NCBI RefSeq assembly: GCF_002127325.2
Contig: NC_035434.2
Span: 81,842,664-81,906,663 of the forward strand
Length of the DNA: 64,000 bases
Direction of reading: 5' to 3'
DNA from: Helianthus annuus
Lineage: Eukaryota; Streptophyta; Magnoliopsida; Asterales; Asteraceae
The position numbers and the translations under genes were made by a program. This document shows, piece by piece, positions 10,901-23,200 of this stretch. The notes under the pieces are model-generated. The model did no database searches and was not told where the DNA came from. It saw only the letters and a list, made by a program, of their open reading frames with translations. How positions within the stretch are numbered: position 1 is the stretch's first letter; every line of letters begins with the position of its first letter.

Positions 10901-11909
10901 ATACACTTTAAATGATTCCGACAAATTACATTCTGACAAAGACTTTCCAATAAAAAGTGTTTGTTTTGACATGATCAAAAAGGTTTTCAAAATGATAGAA
11001 ATTAATATTTCTGAAATAAAAGATTTAAATCTTAATGGAAAACCTAAAAAATACACTTCAAGAGTTCAACAACGTTTAAACAAGAAAAAAGGTTACAATT
11101 TTGGTCCTGGTTTTCAAAAGAAACCAAACCAAAATCATAGCTACAAAAAGAAAGGTTTAGGCTTTATTCCACCAGAAAATCATAAAAATATGAAAAACTC
11201 TAAAACAAAAACAGAATTTGTTTCAGGTGGGAGTGCAGAAGATGAAAGAAACCGTTCTGGAGACAATCAAATCAGGAGTTTCTTGCTGAAAAGAAGAGGA
11301 ATGGAACTGGAGTGTTTCATTCAAAGGAAACTCGAACCTGTTACAAATGCAATGAAGCTGGTCACATTGCATGGAATTGTCTGAAAAATGCCAAGACAAA
11401 ACAGGGAGTTTCTAAAAAGTTGAAAGAAAAAGTTGTTGATGTTGAACCACCAATCGAGAAATTTAAAATTTTTGAAAACTCAACTTATGAGATTGGTGAG
11501 TGTTCTAAAAAGAATTTTTACAAAAAGAAAGAGAAAGACAACCAAGTGTGGGTTGTTAAGAAGGTTGATGAGAAAGTTGGCGATGAATCTGGTTCCACAA
11601 AGCCAAAAGAGCCACGAGTTGAGGTGAAAGTTTCAGTGAATGATGATGATTTTCCATCATTGAAATTTGAAGAGGTTAAACAGAAAGTTGGTAAGGTTGA
11701 AATCTCGAATCAGTTTTATACTGAGAAAACTAAGTTTGATGTCGAGAAAACATTCAGTGGGAATGTTAAGAAAACTTTTGGGAAAATGCTGAATGGGAAA
11801 GCAAATTAAAGATTTTTATGCAACTAAAAAGGCAACATACAACCCCACTGCGCAAGAATTGAAAGCCATCAAGTCTGAGAAGACTTGGATGGAAGTTTGT
11901 TTTCCTTAA
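7981..11909 (+). pseudogene. Very long Copia gag with two distant zinc knuckles, broken
   Basis: Starts at ATG 7981 (MDNEFYNAF). The N-terminal ~300 codons are a UBN2/gag domain (YYGWKDRFKNWV, KSIWDALRVKFEG). A first knuckle CFRCREKGHFKREC lies at 9243-9284. An acidic Ser-rich stretch and a Lys/Glu/Val coiled-coil region (about 9620-10400) follow, then another acidic segment and a basic Lys/Asn region. A second knuckle CYKCNEAGHIAWNC is at 11339-11380, and a charged tail ends at TAA 11907-11909. Roughly 1300 codons in total, three to four times a usual Copia gag. Stops are at 9153, 10398 and 10602; frameshifts lie near 8860, 11290 and 11808. The first two stops fit C-to-T changes. Long gags of this type are, I believe, known in Asteraceae Copia, but I cannot check. 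Confidence 0.8.
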
Positions 11910-14020
11910 AGTCTAAGGACTATGCCGGAGATCCCAAGTTTGTAATCGTGGATCAGGAATCGGCATCATTCTAGTTTTTTAATAGATTGTTTGAAAGAAT
12001 TTAAATGAGTTTAACTTTTTACAGGTGAAGGACTACGCCGGAGCTTCAAGGTTGGTAATTGTGAAGCAGGAATCGGCATCTTTAAGATTGGTAAAATGGT
12101 TAATGTAGATGTGACATTCCTACATTTGGTATTGTTTGGTTATACTTACAAGTGGTTATTCTTACAATTGATACAGAGGTTGCTTAATTGCAAAACAGTA
12201 AATCAGGGACATTAATTTGTACTTGATTTACTACACATGATAAAACAGACAAGATGATGAACCATATCCCCGTACTTAATAAGTGCCTACAAGTGGTAAA
12301 AACAAACTCATTTTACGGAAAATCATTTTGATTAAAACAAACTCAAGTGTTTTGAAATCTAAATGAGAAAATGGTTTGTTGAAAGGGGGAGCTCGGATTG
12401 TTTATAACTTAGTGGATGGCGAATTGATGCAATTCGATGTCGGTTGTCAATTTACTGTATTGTTTTAGTTTTCAAGTGGGTCAAGAGGTTAGATAGTTTT
12501 CAAATTTTTCTTTAATATGTTTGCATTTTAGGGGGAGTAGAAAATTTTAGAAAATCCAAAAACATTAGAAAATTTGAAAAAGACAAAAACATGATAAAAT
12601 GAAAAAATTGAGTTTTGTTGTGAAAAGAGGAAATGATAGGATATCAGTAGGCTGTCACAACATGCTAAAGATATGTAAAGTAAAAAATGTGATAAACAAT
12701 CTTACTGTCGATGTGTCAGTAGATTTTTGCACATTTAGTAAATTGTGACGAGATATAAACATAAAATTCAAACTGATTTATTCAGTGGGTAACAGCTTCT
12801 TGGATATATAGGTAACCCCTGAAATCTTGTTTGAAAGGTCCCTTATTCTGAGATACTAGGTCTTTATGCTCAGTGATATCTGGGGTATTATCCCGGGACT
12901 TCTGCTGAATGGAAGTTCTGACCTAGTCCCCGGATAATACTTTCCGCAAATGCTTTGAAATATAAGCGCAGCCCTCAGCAATCTGATTAAACAATAAAAT
13001 TGATAATCATTGCTGTTGTAATCAAAAGATCCTCTAAAGGGGACACACCGAAAAGTCAAAGCCGTCATCTCTCTGCGTATACGAAAGTATCGACCTGAGC
13101 TCTCACGGCCCTCGCATTTATCCCCTGACATATATCATCTGTGGTATACTCACCTGTAAGACTGAATATTGGGATCTGGATACGGGAGTATATTCAAGTA
13201 GTGGGACACACGGATAAGTTAGTATCTAAGTCATTAATATCGTATCTCGAAACAGTTGAACTTTGTGTGAAAATTTAAGTGGACAAATATACTGACAATC
13301 TAGGTAAATTGTTTAGAACTGAAAATGAAATCAAGCTTAACGGTGTTAGTGACATGTCTCATTAACTGATATGATCATCGTACACAAACTCACAAAAAAT
13401 ATTGTTGTAAATATTTTGTTTCTGCATTTACTTTCTTTTAGAGAAATCCAAAAAGATTTTGTGTGTGTTTTAGCATAATTTTTGAAAAATTCAAAAAGAT
13501 TTTCGACAACTGATGTTGGAAAGTTGATTTTTAAAATTCTGAGTGCTAAACATGATGAGCAACATTTGAGGGGGAGTGGGTACTTTGAAATTAAATGTTT
13601 TCAAAATCCAACCTGTCAAGTGGTTCATCAAAATCTTGTTTGATCTGAGGGAGAGTATGTATTGGTGTATGCCTTACTTTTTTTGAAATTGTAAAAATGG
13701 AAATCTTACTTTGAGGTAGAGTTTGTGAAGGAGTCAACTTGATCCAGGATAATTGATCCTGAGATCTAAGCTAGACAAGAGCCGGGTTACGATACCTGAA
13801 GACTCTGTGGATAGAGTTTGAGCCAGGTTTCGATTCGGTGATTCAAAGTTAAAGCCAGACAACGATCGTGTAGCAGATGTTGCTAAAGAACAAAGAAATG
13901 CCAGCATATTGTTAGGGGGAGTTTGTTGATGAAGATAGAGAGAGAAGAGCCCAGAGACTGATCAAGACCGAAGAAGTGAAGATATGGCATTGTCAAAGAC
14001 TCGGCGACTTGTCAACATCT
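11910..14020 (+). other. Copia 3' region without pol
   Basis: No protease, integrase or reverse transcriptase motif in any frame. It contains a short imperfect duplication (KDYAG-like coding, about 11918-11980 and 12027-12085) and several GGGGGAG purine tracts (near 12384, 12531, 13570, 13911), which resemble the true polypurine tract at 14021. The repeated purine tracts may be remnants of recombination or of serial 3'-end duplications. Confidence 0.6.
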
Positions 14021-14030
14021 GAGGGGGAGT
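14021..14030 (+). other. Copia polypurine tract
   Basis: GAGGGGGAGT immediately before the 3' LTR at 14032; the expected plus-strand primer. Confidence 0.85.
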
Positions 14031-14031
14031 C

Positions 14032-14459
14032 TGTTAGTGCACTACATCTGTCGACTTCGTCTTGTATCGAGTCTTAGATTGCACTATATAGATTAGGGCA
14101 CGTTATACGAGAAAATAGGAAGAGTTTAGTGTATAAGAAGCTGATTTCGCTCCTGTGTGTTAAGCAAGTGATTTCGCCCGAAATCATGTTGCTGATTTCG
14201 CTCCTGTGATCTTGTGGTGTTTGGGGCGAAATCAGGATCCTATATAAAGGTCCTCCTGAGCGAAATCAGGTGTCTGTCTCCTTGTATTCCACGCCGAGGT
14301 GCTGCTGGTGTGAAGACTGACTGTAATTGCTTTCATATCAACACAATCAGTAGTTAAAGTGAAGAATCAGCTGTTTCTAGCTTTATTTCTTGTTTTCCGC
14401 ACCTGAAACAGAGTAAAACTCCTCTGAACGACTCATTCGGGTCAGATCACGATCCTACA
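14032..14459 (+). repeat. Copia 3' LTR
   Basis: 428 bp, the same length as the 5' LTR with about eight substitutions, mainly transitions. Followed by TSD TAGGG (14460-14464). Confidence 0.93.
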
Positions 14460-14464
14460 TAGGG

Positions 14465-14874
14465 GTATAATACCCGAGTATTTTCGCCTATATGTCTTAG
14501 AGAGAAAATAAAAATTGAACAAGGATGAATGGCAGGGGTTCAACCCCTTTTATAGCTGATCAGGGGGTCTCTCGCGCCCTGCGAGTCCCACCTCTTTCTC
14601 CTTCGCGGCCCACAAGCCAGGTAGACTAGGGTCTAGCTTTGGCGACTCAACACCGTAGATCTAACACGAAAGGGGACACGTGGCTGCATGGGGTTCTGCC
14701 AACTAATGCTCGATCGCACCCCGCGACTCTCCTGGTGAACTAGGTCGCAGCCCGCGAGAACCCTATATTATTCTTTTTATTTGATTTTTGTTAAAATTAA
14801 AGTTATTCGAGTTCGTTTACGAGTATTTGGGGTATAATTAAGGCATTTAGGGGTGATTTTCGAGGGTTGTTATA
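14465..14874 (-). repeat. G1 5' LTR, promoter side (split)
   Basis: Continuation of the LTR after the Copia insertion (TSD TAGGG at 7037-7041 and 14460-14464). It ends GGGTTGTTATA at 14874. A TATA box on the minus strand (TATAAAA) lies at 14548-14554, with CG-rich boxes such as CGCGCCCTGCG just upstream, so this part is the U3 promoter region. It abuts a Copia RNase H remnant into which G1 inserted. Confidence 0.88.
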
Positions 14875-15460
14875 GCATGCATATGAACTTACCACACATT
14901 GATCATTGGAATGCGTTGAAGCGCATCATTAGCTATTTAGAGCGTACGTCTTCTTTCTGTCTTGTCTTACTCTGGGATCGTCCACTGATTTCTCTCTCCG
15001 AGCATATATGGATATTCAACGGTCCTCATCTGGATAATGTGTTTATCTTGGCCCTAATCTTTTTTCATGGTCTTCTAAACGCCAAGTCGTGGTCTCTGGG
15101 TCTAGTGCTGAGGCTGAGCATTGGGGTGTTGCTAATACAGTGGCTGAGCTCTGTTGGATTCGTAATTTATTCTACACAGACCTATGACCAAGGCCATCTT
15201 AGTCTTCTATAACAATATTAGTGTTGTGTATTTATCGGATAATCATCTCGTACAACATCAAAGCACTAAGCATATTGAACTGGATATTCATTTTGTGTGT
15301 GAGCTTGTTCAGCATGGTCGAGTGCGTGTTCTTCATGGTCCTTCTCGATATCAGATTGCTAACATCTTTACTAAAGGTCTGTCAGGGATTCTATTTTATG
15401 ATTTCTGATCCCGTCTCAACATTCGGCCTCCTCTTACTTGACTACGAGGGTATAATAGAT
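14875..15460 (+). pseudogene. Remnant of an older Copia pol: RNase H and 3' end
   Basis: Frames at 14853-15212 and 15184-15408 carry degraded Copia RNase H motifs: HWNALKRI at the start, then VVYLSDN, QHQSTKHIELDIHFV and the terminal SRYQIANIFTKGL. Frameshifts and stops are frequent, and the catalytic SDADWAG region is not readable. The block starts abruptly at the G1 LTR end (14874), so G1 inserted into it or truncated it. It probably continues into a decayed LTR near 15450. Confidence 0.85.
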
Positions 15461-15526
15461 TATATATGTAGAATATGTATAATAGATTGATTATATATAT
15501 CTCTTCACCAAAATAAAAGAGATTAA
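15461..15526. other. AT-rich remnant, nothing recognised
   Basis: Possibly the start of the 3' LTR of the Copia remnant; no boundary is visible. Confidence 0.3.
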
Positions 15527-15850
15527 TATGGGATGGTTCAATTAAAAACCCCTAATAAAAGTGAAAACCTGAAAACTAACTAAAAAAGCCTAAAAAACAT
15601 ACCAATTTTTTTTTACAATTTTTCGCTATTTTTATATATAATTTTTTTTTTTAAAAAAAAACTTGTACTTCACATGTGCATTATATGTGTACTCCACATG
15701 TGCAGCACAATTTTTTTTGAATTTTTTATATATAAAAAGTAGCGAAAATTTATAAGACAAATTGTAAAAAAAAAATTGGTATGTTTTTTTTAGGGTTTTT
15801 TAGTTAGTTTTCAAGTTTTCACAATAAAAGGAGTTTTCGGTTAAACCCTC

Positions 15851-15856
<6 letters not shown>
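15527..15856. mobile_element. Foldback element E1
   Basis: Left and right arms are inverted copies (ACTAACTAAAAAA with AAAACATACCAA on the left; TTGGTATG with TTTTTAGTTAGT on the right). The middle carries CACATGTGCA palindromes. The right end is CCCTATATA, leading into (TA)n. Confidence 0.75.
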
Positions 15857-15901
<45 letters not shown>

Positions 15902-15916
15902 TATATATATATATAT
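15854..15916. repeat. (TA)n microsatellite
   Basis: About 30 TA units with one AG interruption, between foldback elements E1 and E2. Confidence 0.95.
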
Positions 15917-16992
<1,076 letters not shown>

Positions 16993-17029
<37 letters not shown>

Positions 17030-17125
17030 GTATATATATATACACATGTATATATATATATATACATGTATATATATATATATGTATATATATATATACA
17101 TGTATATATATATATGTATATATAT

Positions 17126-17157
<32 letters not shown>

Positions 17158-17158
17158 A
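16993..17158. repeat. Interrupted (TA)n tract with TACATGTA steps
   Basis: Alternating purine-pyrimidine tract of about 166 bp with regularly placed TGTA and TACA steps, itself close to palindromic. All long open frames here (repeating Tyr-Ile) are artefacts of the repeat. Confidence 0.9.
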
Positions 17159-17549
17159 GGGGGCTGCTAGAATGAGAACCACCCCGAGTTGTAAGAACCG
17201 CGAGAACCACACCATCCGGGTCACCGTTTACCATGATTTTTTTTTTTTACAACTAGATGTGTGTATTATAAACACAGCCGTAAAAAAAAATTTAAACGCC
17301 GCGGCCGAGGGGGTAGTTTTTTACACCACAAGTTTGGTGTTTTTATTTTTTTTTCTTTTTTCTTTTTTTTACACCAAACTTGTGGTGTAAAAAACTACCC
17401 CCTCGGTCGCGGCGTTTAAATTTTTTTTACGGCTGTGTTTATAATACACACATCTAGTTGTAAAAAAAAAATCATGGTAAACGGCGACCCGGATGGTGTG
17501 GTTCTCGCGGTTCTTACAACTCTAGATGGTTCTTATTTTAGCGCAATTC

Positions 17550-17560
<11 letters not shown>
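17158..17560. mobile_element. Foldback element E4, long near-perfect hairpin
   Basis: Two arms of about 170 bp (near 17172-17340 and 17372-17540) are inverted copies with only a few mismatches, around a T-rich loop. Subterminal GAGAACC / GGTTCTC motifs are shared with E6, E8, E10, E12 and E13. Transcribed, it would form a long double-stranded RNA. Confidence 0.85.

Positions 17561-17603
<43 letters not shown>
17559..17603. repeat. (TA)n microsatellite
   Basis: About 22 TA units between E4 and E5. Confidence 0.93.
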
Positions 17604-17605
<2 letters not shown>

Positions 17606-18446
17606 ATTAGGTTCAAAAGTGAACATCCTCCTCAGTTCAACTGTGTGAACTCATCTTGGCCCTTGATTTCTATGATCTTGAGATTTAGATGAGTGGCATG
17701 ATGGTAATTATGTGGCTAATTTTTTCTATTTAATTAAAGACAAAAAGGGTATATGTGTAATTTTCATCTTAAGTTGATTGCATAAATCATGTTCTCTCTC
17801 ATAAATTAAATAGAAAAGTAATTTTATAAAAAATTAGATTTAAATCATTATCTTAATAATTGAAAACAGTTACATATTTCTCATTTTCATTCCTTATCCA
17901 TAATATCCTTCCTATTTTAAATTCATTGTCCTTGCCCTGTTTAAATGTCTTGTACACATGTGTATTCTGATTTTGCCCTATTTTTAATGCGATGTACACA
18001 TGTGTATATCGTCTATCTTTGTGATATTTCAGAATATTTTTTTTGTATTGAATGTTTGATGTACAGTTGTGAATTACTGTACACATATGTACGATACTAA
18101 GTACACATACGTACTGTTTTATTTATATCCAAGTACACATGTGTACGCCGTTGAAATATGAAGGTTACGTAGATCTTAAAAATCAAAATTTGAATTCCGG
18201 TGATGAAATCTGAAAAATAAATGAAATAAAAGATATTGTGGATAATGAATTTTAAATAGGAAAGATATTATGGATAAGGAATTAAATTATGAAATATGTA
18301 ACTGATTTCAATTATTAAGATAATAATTTAAATCTTTTTTTTTTATAAAATTACAATCCTACCCTTAACAACTAAAAAGGAAATCAAAGGTCCAGATGAG
18401 TTCACACAGTTCACTCTTGGGAGGTTGTTCACTCTAGAACCCTACC
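17603..18446. mobile_element. MITE-like element E5
   Basis: Ends are inverted copies (AGTTCAACTGTGTGAACTCA on the left, GAGTTCACACAGTTCACTC on the right). Inner inverted segments (AATTGAAAACAGTTACATAT and its complement) give a hairpin. The middle has several GTACACATGTGTA palindromes. A 5'-truncated relative is at 29929-31013. Confidence 0.75.
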
Positions 18447-18464
18447 ATATATATATATATATAT
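18447..18464. repeat. Short (TA)n tract
   Basis: Nine TA units between E5 and E6. Confidence 0.85.
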
Positions 18465-20224
18465 GGTGCCACTAAAATAGAAACCATCCCCAGTTGTAAG
18501 AACCATGAGAACCACTCTCCACCAATCAGAATAAAGGGTATTTTGGTCATTTCCTTCAAAAATGTCTAATCTCTCTATCTCTCTTCAATAATGTGTAGCA
18601 AACATCTTTATTTTATCTCTCATGTCACTTCTCTCTTCTCTTTAATCCAGAACACTCAAACCTGCAACCACAAAAGCTTTTATCTCTTTTTCATCCCTCT
18701 ACAAAACAGAGAACAATCATGGAGGAGCCGGAGCCTCACCGGCCTCCTTCTTGCTTCCCAAACGACAACAAACACACTTGCCTGTCGTAGCCATGCCGGA
18801 GAACACTCATGGAGGAGCCGGTGGTGCCCCTTGGTGCCCGCGCCGGACAACACCCCTGGCCGTCGGAGCCATGTCGGACAACAAAACACCCCTGAGATTG
18901 TTGTCTCTAAAACTCGTTAAACATGGCATGCTACGGTGACCAAGTCGCCGCCGACAGTGAGGTGTGCTCCGGTGACCAAGTCGCCGCAGGCGGTGATGCC
19001 GCCGATTGCTCCTCCCCCTTCTGCCTCCGTCTCTGGTGATTTTCTTTATTTTTTAAGAAGATTCATTTTTTCTTGATTTTTGGCAATGGTGTCAGGTCAA
19101 TCTGATTATTGTGGTTGTGGGTTGATTTTTGTGGCTGATTTAGAGTAATTGTTTGATTTTTCTGGTTGAAAACTTGATTTAAAGAAACTGGTGATTTGTG
19201 GTGCCGGTGGTGCCCCGTAGTGCCCGCACGATGTCGATGGTGCCCCATGGTGCCCGTCATTGATTGAAGTGTGGTTTTGGATTTGTGGTTGTGATGATGC
19301 AAAAAAAGAAACACATTTTTTGATGACGATGGCGCGGCAAGGATGTTGGAGGATAGGTTTTTGAACGTGCAACCCCACTTTGTAGCCTCTGATTTATCGG
19401 AAAATCTTAGCCAAACCCCGTTTTTTTTCGAGATACACTTTGTTTTGATGTTCTTGGTTTTTTATTTTTTCTCCCTAGTCGATGATGATAACAATATATC
19501 TGAGACACCTTCCGAGTTTGCAATTTATGGGTGCGTTCGTTTTTTGCGTATAAACGTTTTTGTAAAAAAAAAATTAAACCGTAAACTTTTTAACGTAAAA
19601 GGTTTTACGTAAAACGTAAAACGTTTTACGTAAAACGTAAAACTAAAAATTTTAACGTAAAACGTAAAAGGTTTTACGTAAAACGTAAAACTAAAAATTT
19701 TAACGTAAAACGTAAAAAGTTTTACGTAAAACGTAAAAAGTTTTACGTAAAACTTAAAAGGTAAAAAGTTTAAAAAGTTTAACGTAAAACGTAAAAAGTG
19801 TAAATAACGGCGCGTTAAAAAAAACCGTGTAAAAACGACGAGTTAAAAAAACGACCCTTGAAAAAACGGCGCGTTAAAAAACGACGCTTGAAAAAGCCCG
19901 GCGTAAAAACGGCGCGTTAAAAAAACGATGCCTGAAAAAGCCCGGCGTGCAAAATAATTGTTTTGTTAAAAAAATTTTGAATTTAAAAATTCTTTATAAA
20001 AAATAAAAAGTAATATAATAAAACAAAAAAGTAACAAAAAAATAATAAACAAAAAAAGAAAAAAAGAAAAAAATGAGTAATTTTACTAAACTACCCTTTT
20101 GGATTAAAATATTAAAGACATAATAAGACAAAATGTATATATTATTCATTTTAGTTACTTTTAATCCCATCCATCCATCTTGTTGATCTAATGGTTAGGA
20201 ACTGGTTCTCGCGGTTCTTACAAC
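18465..20224. mobile_element. MITE-like element E6, right end truncated
   Basis: Left end GGTGCCACTAAAATAGAAACC and GTTGTAAGAACC match, inverted, the right end GGTTCTCGCGGTTCTTACAAC, which breaks at 20224 where the gag-only element's DNA begins. The inside has a GC-rich stretch (about 18711-19040 and 19195-19260) with GGTGCCC repeats and a block of ACGTAAAACG repeats. No convincing gene. E8 is a complete relative. Confidence 0.7.
19580..19945. repeat. ACGTAAAACG / CGGCGCGTTAAAA repeat block in E6
   Basis: First half: repeated AAAACGTAAAA and TTTTACGTAAAACG, each nearly its own inverse. Second half: CGGCGCGTTAAAAAA words about every 20 bp. The matching block in E8 (31540-31955) keeps the same words with different order. 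Confidence 0.8.
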
Positions 20225-20227
20225 TTT

Positions 20228-20237
20228 TCTGATACCA
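20228..20237 (-). other. Primer-site remnant outside the left LTR
   Basis: The 15-20 bp left of 20245 (minus TGGTATCAGA followed by the same AAGTT/GAAAAG spacer) repeat the internal primer-site sequence that adjoins the right LTR at 26521-26539. A simple insertion would have host DNA here. Confidence 0.75.
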
Positions 20238-20244
20238 ACTTTTC

Positions 20245-23200
20245 TGTCACACCCCGACCACGTAGAACATACCAAACGTGGCGGAAATGTCGGGGAGTGT
20301 TGTAACAGAATTAATTGTTTCAAATCCATGGCAATTGAAGTTCCATTTTATTGATCAAACATGAAAGTTTACATTGTTTAAACAAGAACCAAATAGTACA
20401 TAACATAAATTAACTAGTTCTTGTCTCGTTTTAAGTCACTAAGGCACAGGTTCGCCTAAGTATATCTTGATAAGTCCTATGCATCATCTCCTGAAAACAC
20501 ATGTGAAAATAGGTACGTCAGCATAAAAATGCCTGTGAGATACATTGGTTTTGTGAAAACGGAATTCATGACTTATGTTTGAGAAAATGTTTAGTCATGA
20601 ACCTTGTAATTTGCTTTGTCTTGTAAATCATTTGAAAAACGATAAGATCAGATGATATGTATAAATAAGAGAACACTGTATGGTTAAATGGATAACCATG
20701 TAAAACGAGTTTGTATAAGGTAAGTTGTTTGTAAAACAATGTCTTGTGAAGAATATGTTATTTGTGTAAAATGTAATGTATCTAAACTGAAATGACTTGG
20801 ATAACGCTACGATATGTAATACTATACAAGCATTTATATATAGGAAGTACCAGCGGCGTATCCACCATGTTTGTATCATATTACATATGCCACGTTACAC
20901 CAACCATTTACCCAAACCATCCACCATGTAAATTGGTCATGTATAAACCAAATGTCAAGTGTTATTGTGTAAACCATGTCGAAATGTCTATGTTCAATGT
21001 AAATAATGCAATGGGTACCCAAAATATATCTTGTATGGTAAGCGAGATGTATCAACTCAACCATATGTAAAATGCACAAAACAAGGTGTTGAAGTAAAAC
21101 ATGGTTTAAATCAACGTTATGTTTCGTGGAACAATGCATGCTCTACTGATATAAACACTTATGCGGTATTGTGAAATATGCATACATCCAAGCCTTGAGA
21201 CTGTGGCGATAAACCGTTAAAAAAATTAAAGGTTTATCAAAGTTATGTATATCGAATTCGGTCATTCCTTCCAATCCAAACAAACCCAGGATTTCAGGAA
21301 CGGGAGTTGTCAATTCCTATGGTACCACTACCTACTAACGAACGGCGTAGCTAATGTTAATGAATGTATTGCTCCATGTTAAACAAACCAAATGTTATAC
21401 CAAAAATGAAGGCATGTGATGTAAACAATTTGTACTAAGTATGCACACAATAGGCATAAATAGCATGAAAATGAAATGTGAAACAATGTACTAAGTATGC
21501 ACATAATGGGCATACATAGCATGAAATGTAATGAAATCATGTACTATAAATGTACTAATGAACATAGCCAGTATATGATGTGAAAACAGGAAAGCATGAA
21601 AGTAACAAGTAGGCACATGTGTTTCACCCCAAAACAGTTTGGAAAACAGTAAAAGAGGGGTTCAATGTACTCACCTGAGATTGCTTTGAATTCCTTGTGT
21701 AATAATCACACAATGCTAGAGATCACGGGATATCAAACGGCACCTAATAGGTAGCTATATTAATATACCGGACCAAAATCGGAAGGATCGGATAGTATGC
21801 GGGTTCGTAAACCAAACGAGTATGGAAACTCGTGTAATATGGTTTAACCAAGCCTACATACTAAAATGAAACCTAACCTAAGTGCTTACGGCCCATCACG
21901 ACCCGTTTAGGTAGCTTATGCTACCTTAACGCGTCGTTCGCGTAGAACGCGTTTGGAACGCCTAACATCGTGACCACAAGGTATAACCTCAGAAGGTTAT
22001 AGCTATGGTCACCTAATGTGTTTGGTCGGATCCTAATGATCGACCAAATGAGTCGGGTTCGAAAGTATAAGCGATGGTTTAGATCGCTTACCTTACGACC
22101 CTATATAAGCACTATACTAAAAGTGACGAGCTAAGCACGTTAGAACATGCTTAACTAAGTTTAGAAAACAGGTTTGGCACCAAAACAAACGGTCTTGATG
22201 TTCACGAGTAGTTTGGTTACAAAATACGCGAATAAAAGAACGAAAGAATACTTACGGAGGGTCCCCGAATGCTAATCTAGATCGAAGAGCTCAGGTATGA
22301 AGCAATGGCATCAACTTAGAGCATTTTGATCAGATTTTTGTGGGTTTTACATCAAAGGGGGGGGGGGGTATTTATAGGAAAGGTAGAGCCGTTAGGATCA
22401 TTTCTTGAATATCGTGCCACGATCTTAAGCGTACACTTGTCAAAATGTTGTGGTGCCTTATCTTGACCCTTAGCTCCTGAGATGGTGAAAGGGCATTGCC
22501 CTTTGGTGTGTTTGAAAGGCCAAGTTCAGCAAGAAAACAAAAATTATGTTACCGAAGGTGCCATGCGGCCCGCATCAGGATATGCACAAACCCAGGCGGG
22601 CCGCCTGGGCCTGTCTGATCTGCACATACTTTCAGAAATGGCAGTTTTGGTCCCTGTTACGTATTTAAGCCATTTCCGACACTTCTAAGGCCCGTAAAGC
22701 CAACTTTAAGGCCCTAAAATGATGCCTAAACATTGTGGACATGAAACATGCTAAAAAATGTGTCGGATGTTGGTTCGTTTGGCCGTACGAACGCGATGTT
22801 CGCTTAATTACGACAGAATGCGCATAAGCGCGAAAAACGATCCAAATGACGCGACGAATGGATTTTTCTTATGCCAAACACTAAAATAAAATGTTTTAGT
22901 GCTTAAATAAATTTTTGGATGTCCGGATGCATTCAGAACATAAGTTATGCGCGAAAATGCAAACTTGTGCACTTTTTGACGCTTTTAGTCCCTGAATGAC
23001 CCAAAAGTTTATTTTAGCACACCGAACACCTCAAAGCCTATTTCTAAGCTATGTAAAGGATATTTATGGTATGTTTAACTTATGGTCATGTTCCGGAATG
23101 TCTGTTACAGTTCAAATTGGCATACTTTCGCAGTTTGTCAACTTTAGTCCCTGTAAGCGATTTAACTTGATTTTGCCATACCAAAGCCTTCAAAACTTAT

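Larger units (their letters stand above)
7042..14459 (+). mobile_element. Copia-type LTR element with gag only, no pol
   Basis: Complete structure: 428-bp LTRs at both ends (7042-7469, 14032-14459), target-site duplication TAGGG, tRNA-Met primer site 7472-7483 and polypurine tract 14021-14030. The LTRs differ at roughly eight positions (about 2 percent), so it is fairly young. Coding is limited to a very long gag (7981-11909) with two distant zinc knuckles. No integrase, reverse transcriptase or RNase H motif is present in the 2.1 kb that follows. It must depend on an autonomous relative. The UBN2-type gag and plus-strand primer and polypurine sites place it in Copia. Confidence 0.9.
2304..14874 (-). 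mobile_element. Element G1: truncated Ty3/gypsy chromovirus, interrupted by Copia
   Basis: Minus-strand element. Its 5' LTR is at 6098-7041 plus 14465-14874, followed by the primer site (6081-6092), an extra ORF (5169-5939), gag (3738-4869), protease (3385-3723) and reverse transcriptase (to 2303). RNase H, integrase and the 3' LTR are missing, so the left end was lost after insertion. The Copia element 7042-14459 lies inside the LTR. The family is the same as G2 (48471-64000) and G3 (53155-62514), judged by LTR ends and by near-matching gag motifs such as RRRTxSYGCSYKEF. It cannot move on its own. Lineage is probably Tekay/Del-like, because G2 has a chromodomain-like tail. Confidence 0.88.

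Noticed and set aside
12856..13131. Minus-strand ORF in the Copia 3' region
   Set aside because: Antisense to the element, no similarity to any known retroelement protein.
18591..18939. GC-rich ORFs inside E6, possible captured gene fragment
   Set aside because: Frames overlap on both strands, no recognised domain; the GGTGCCC repeats explain the openness.
20628..21139. Small ORFs conserved between 20628-21139 and 26923-27434
   Set aside because: They are conserved only because both lie in the two LTR copies; no codon bias or domain.
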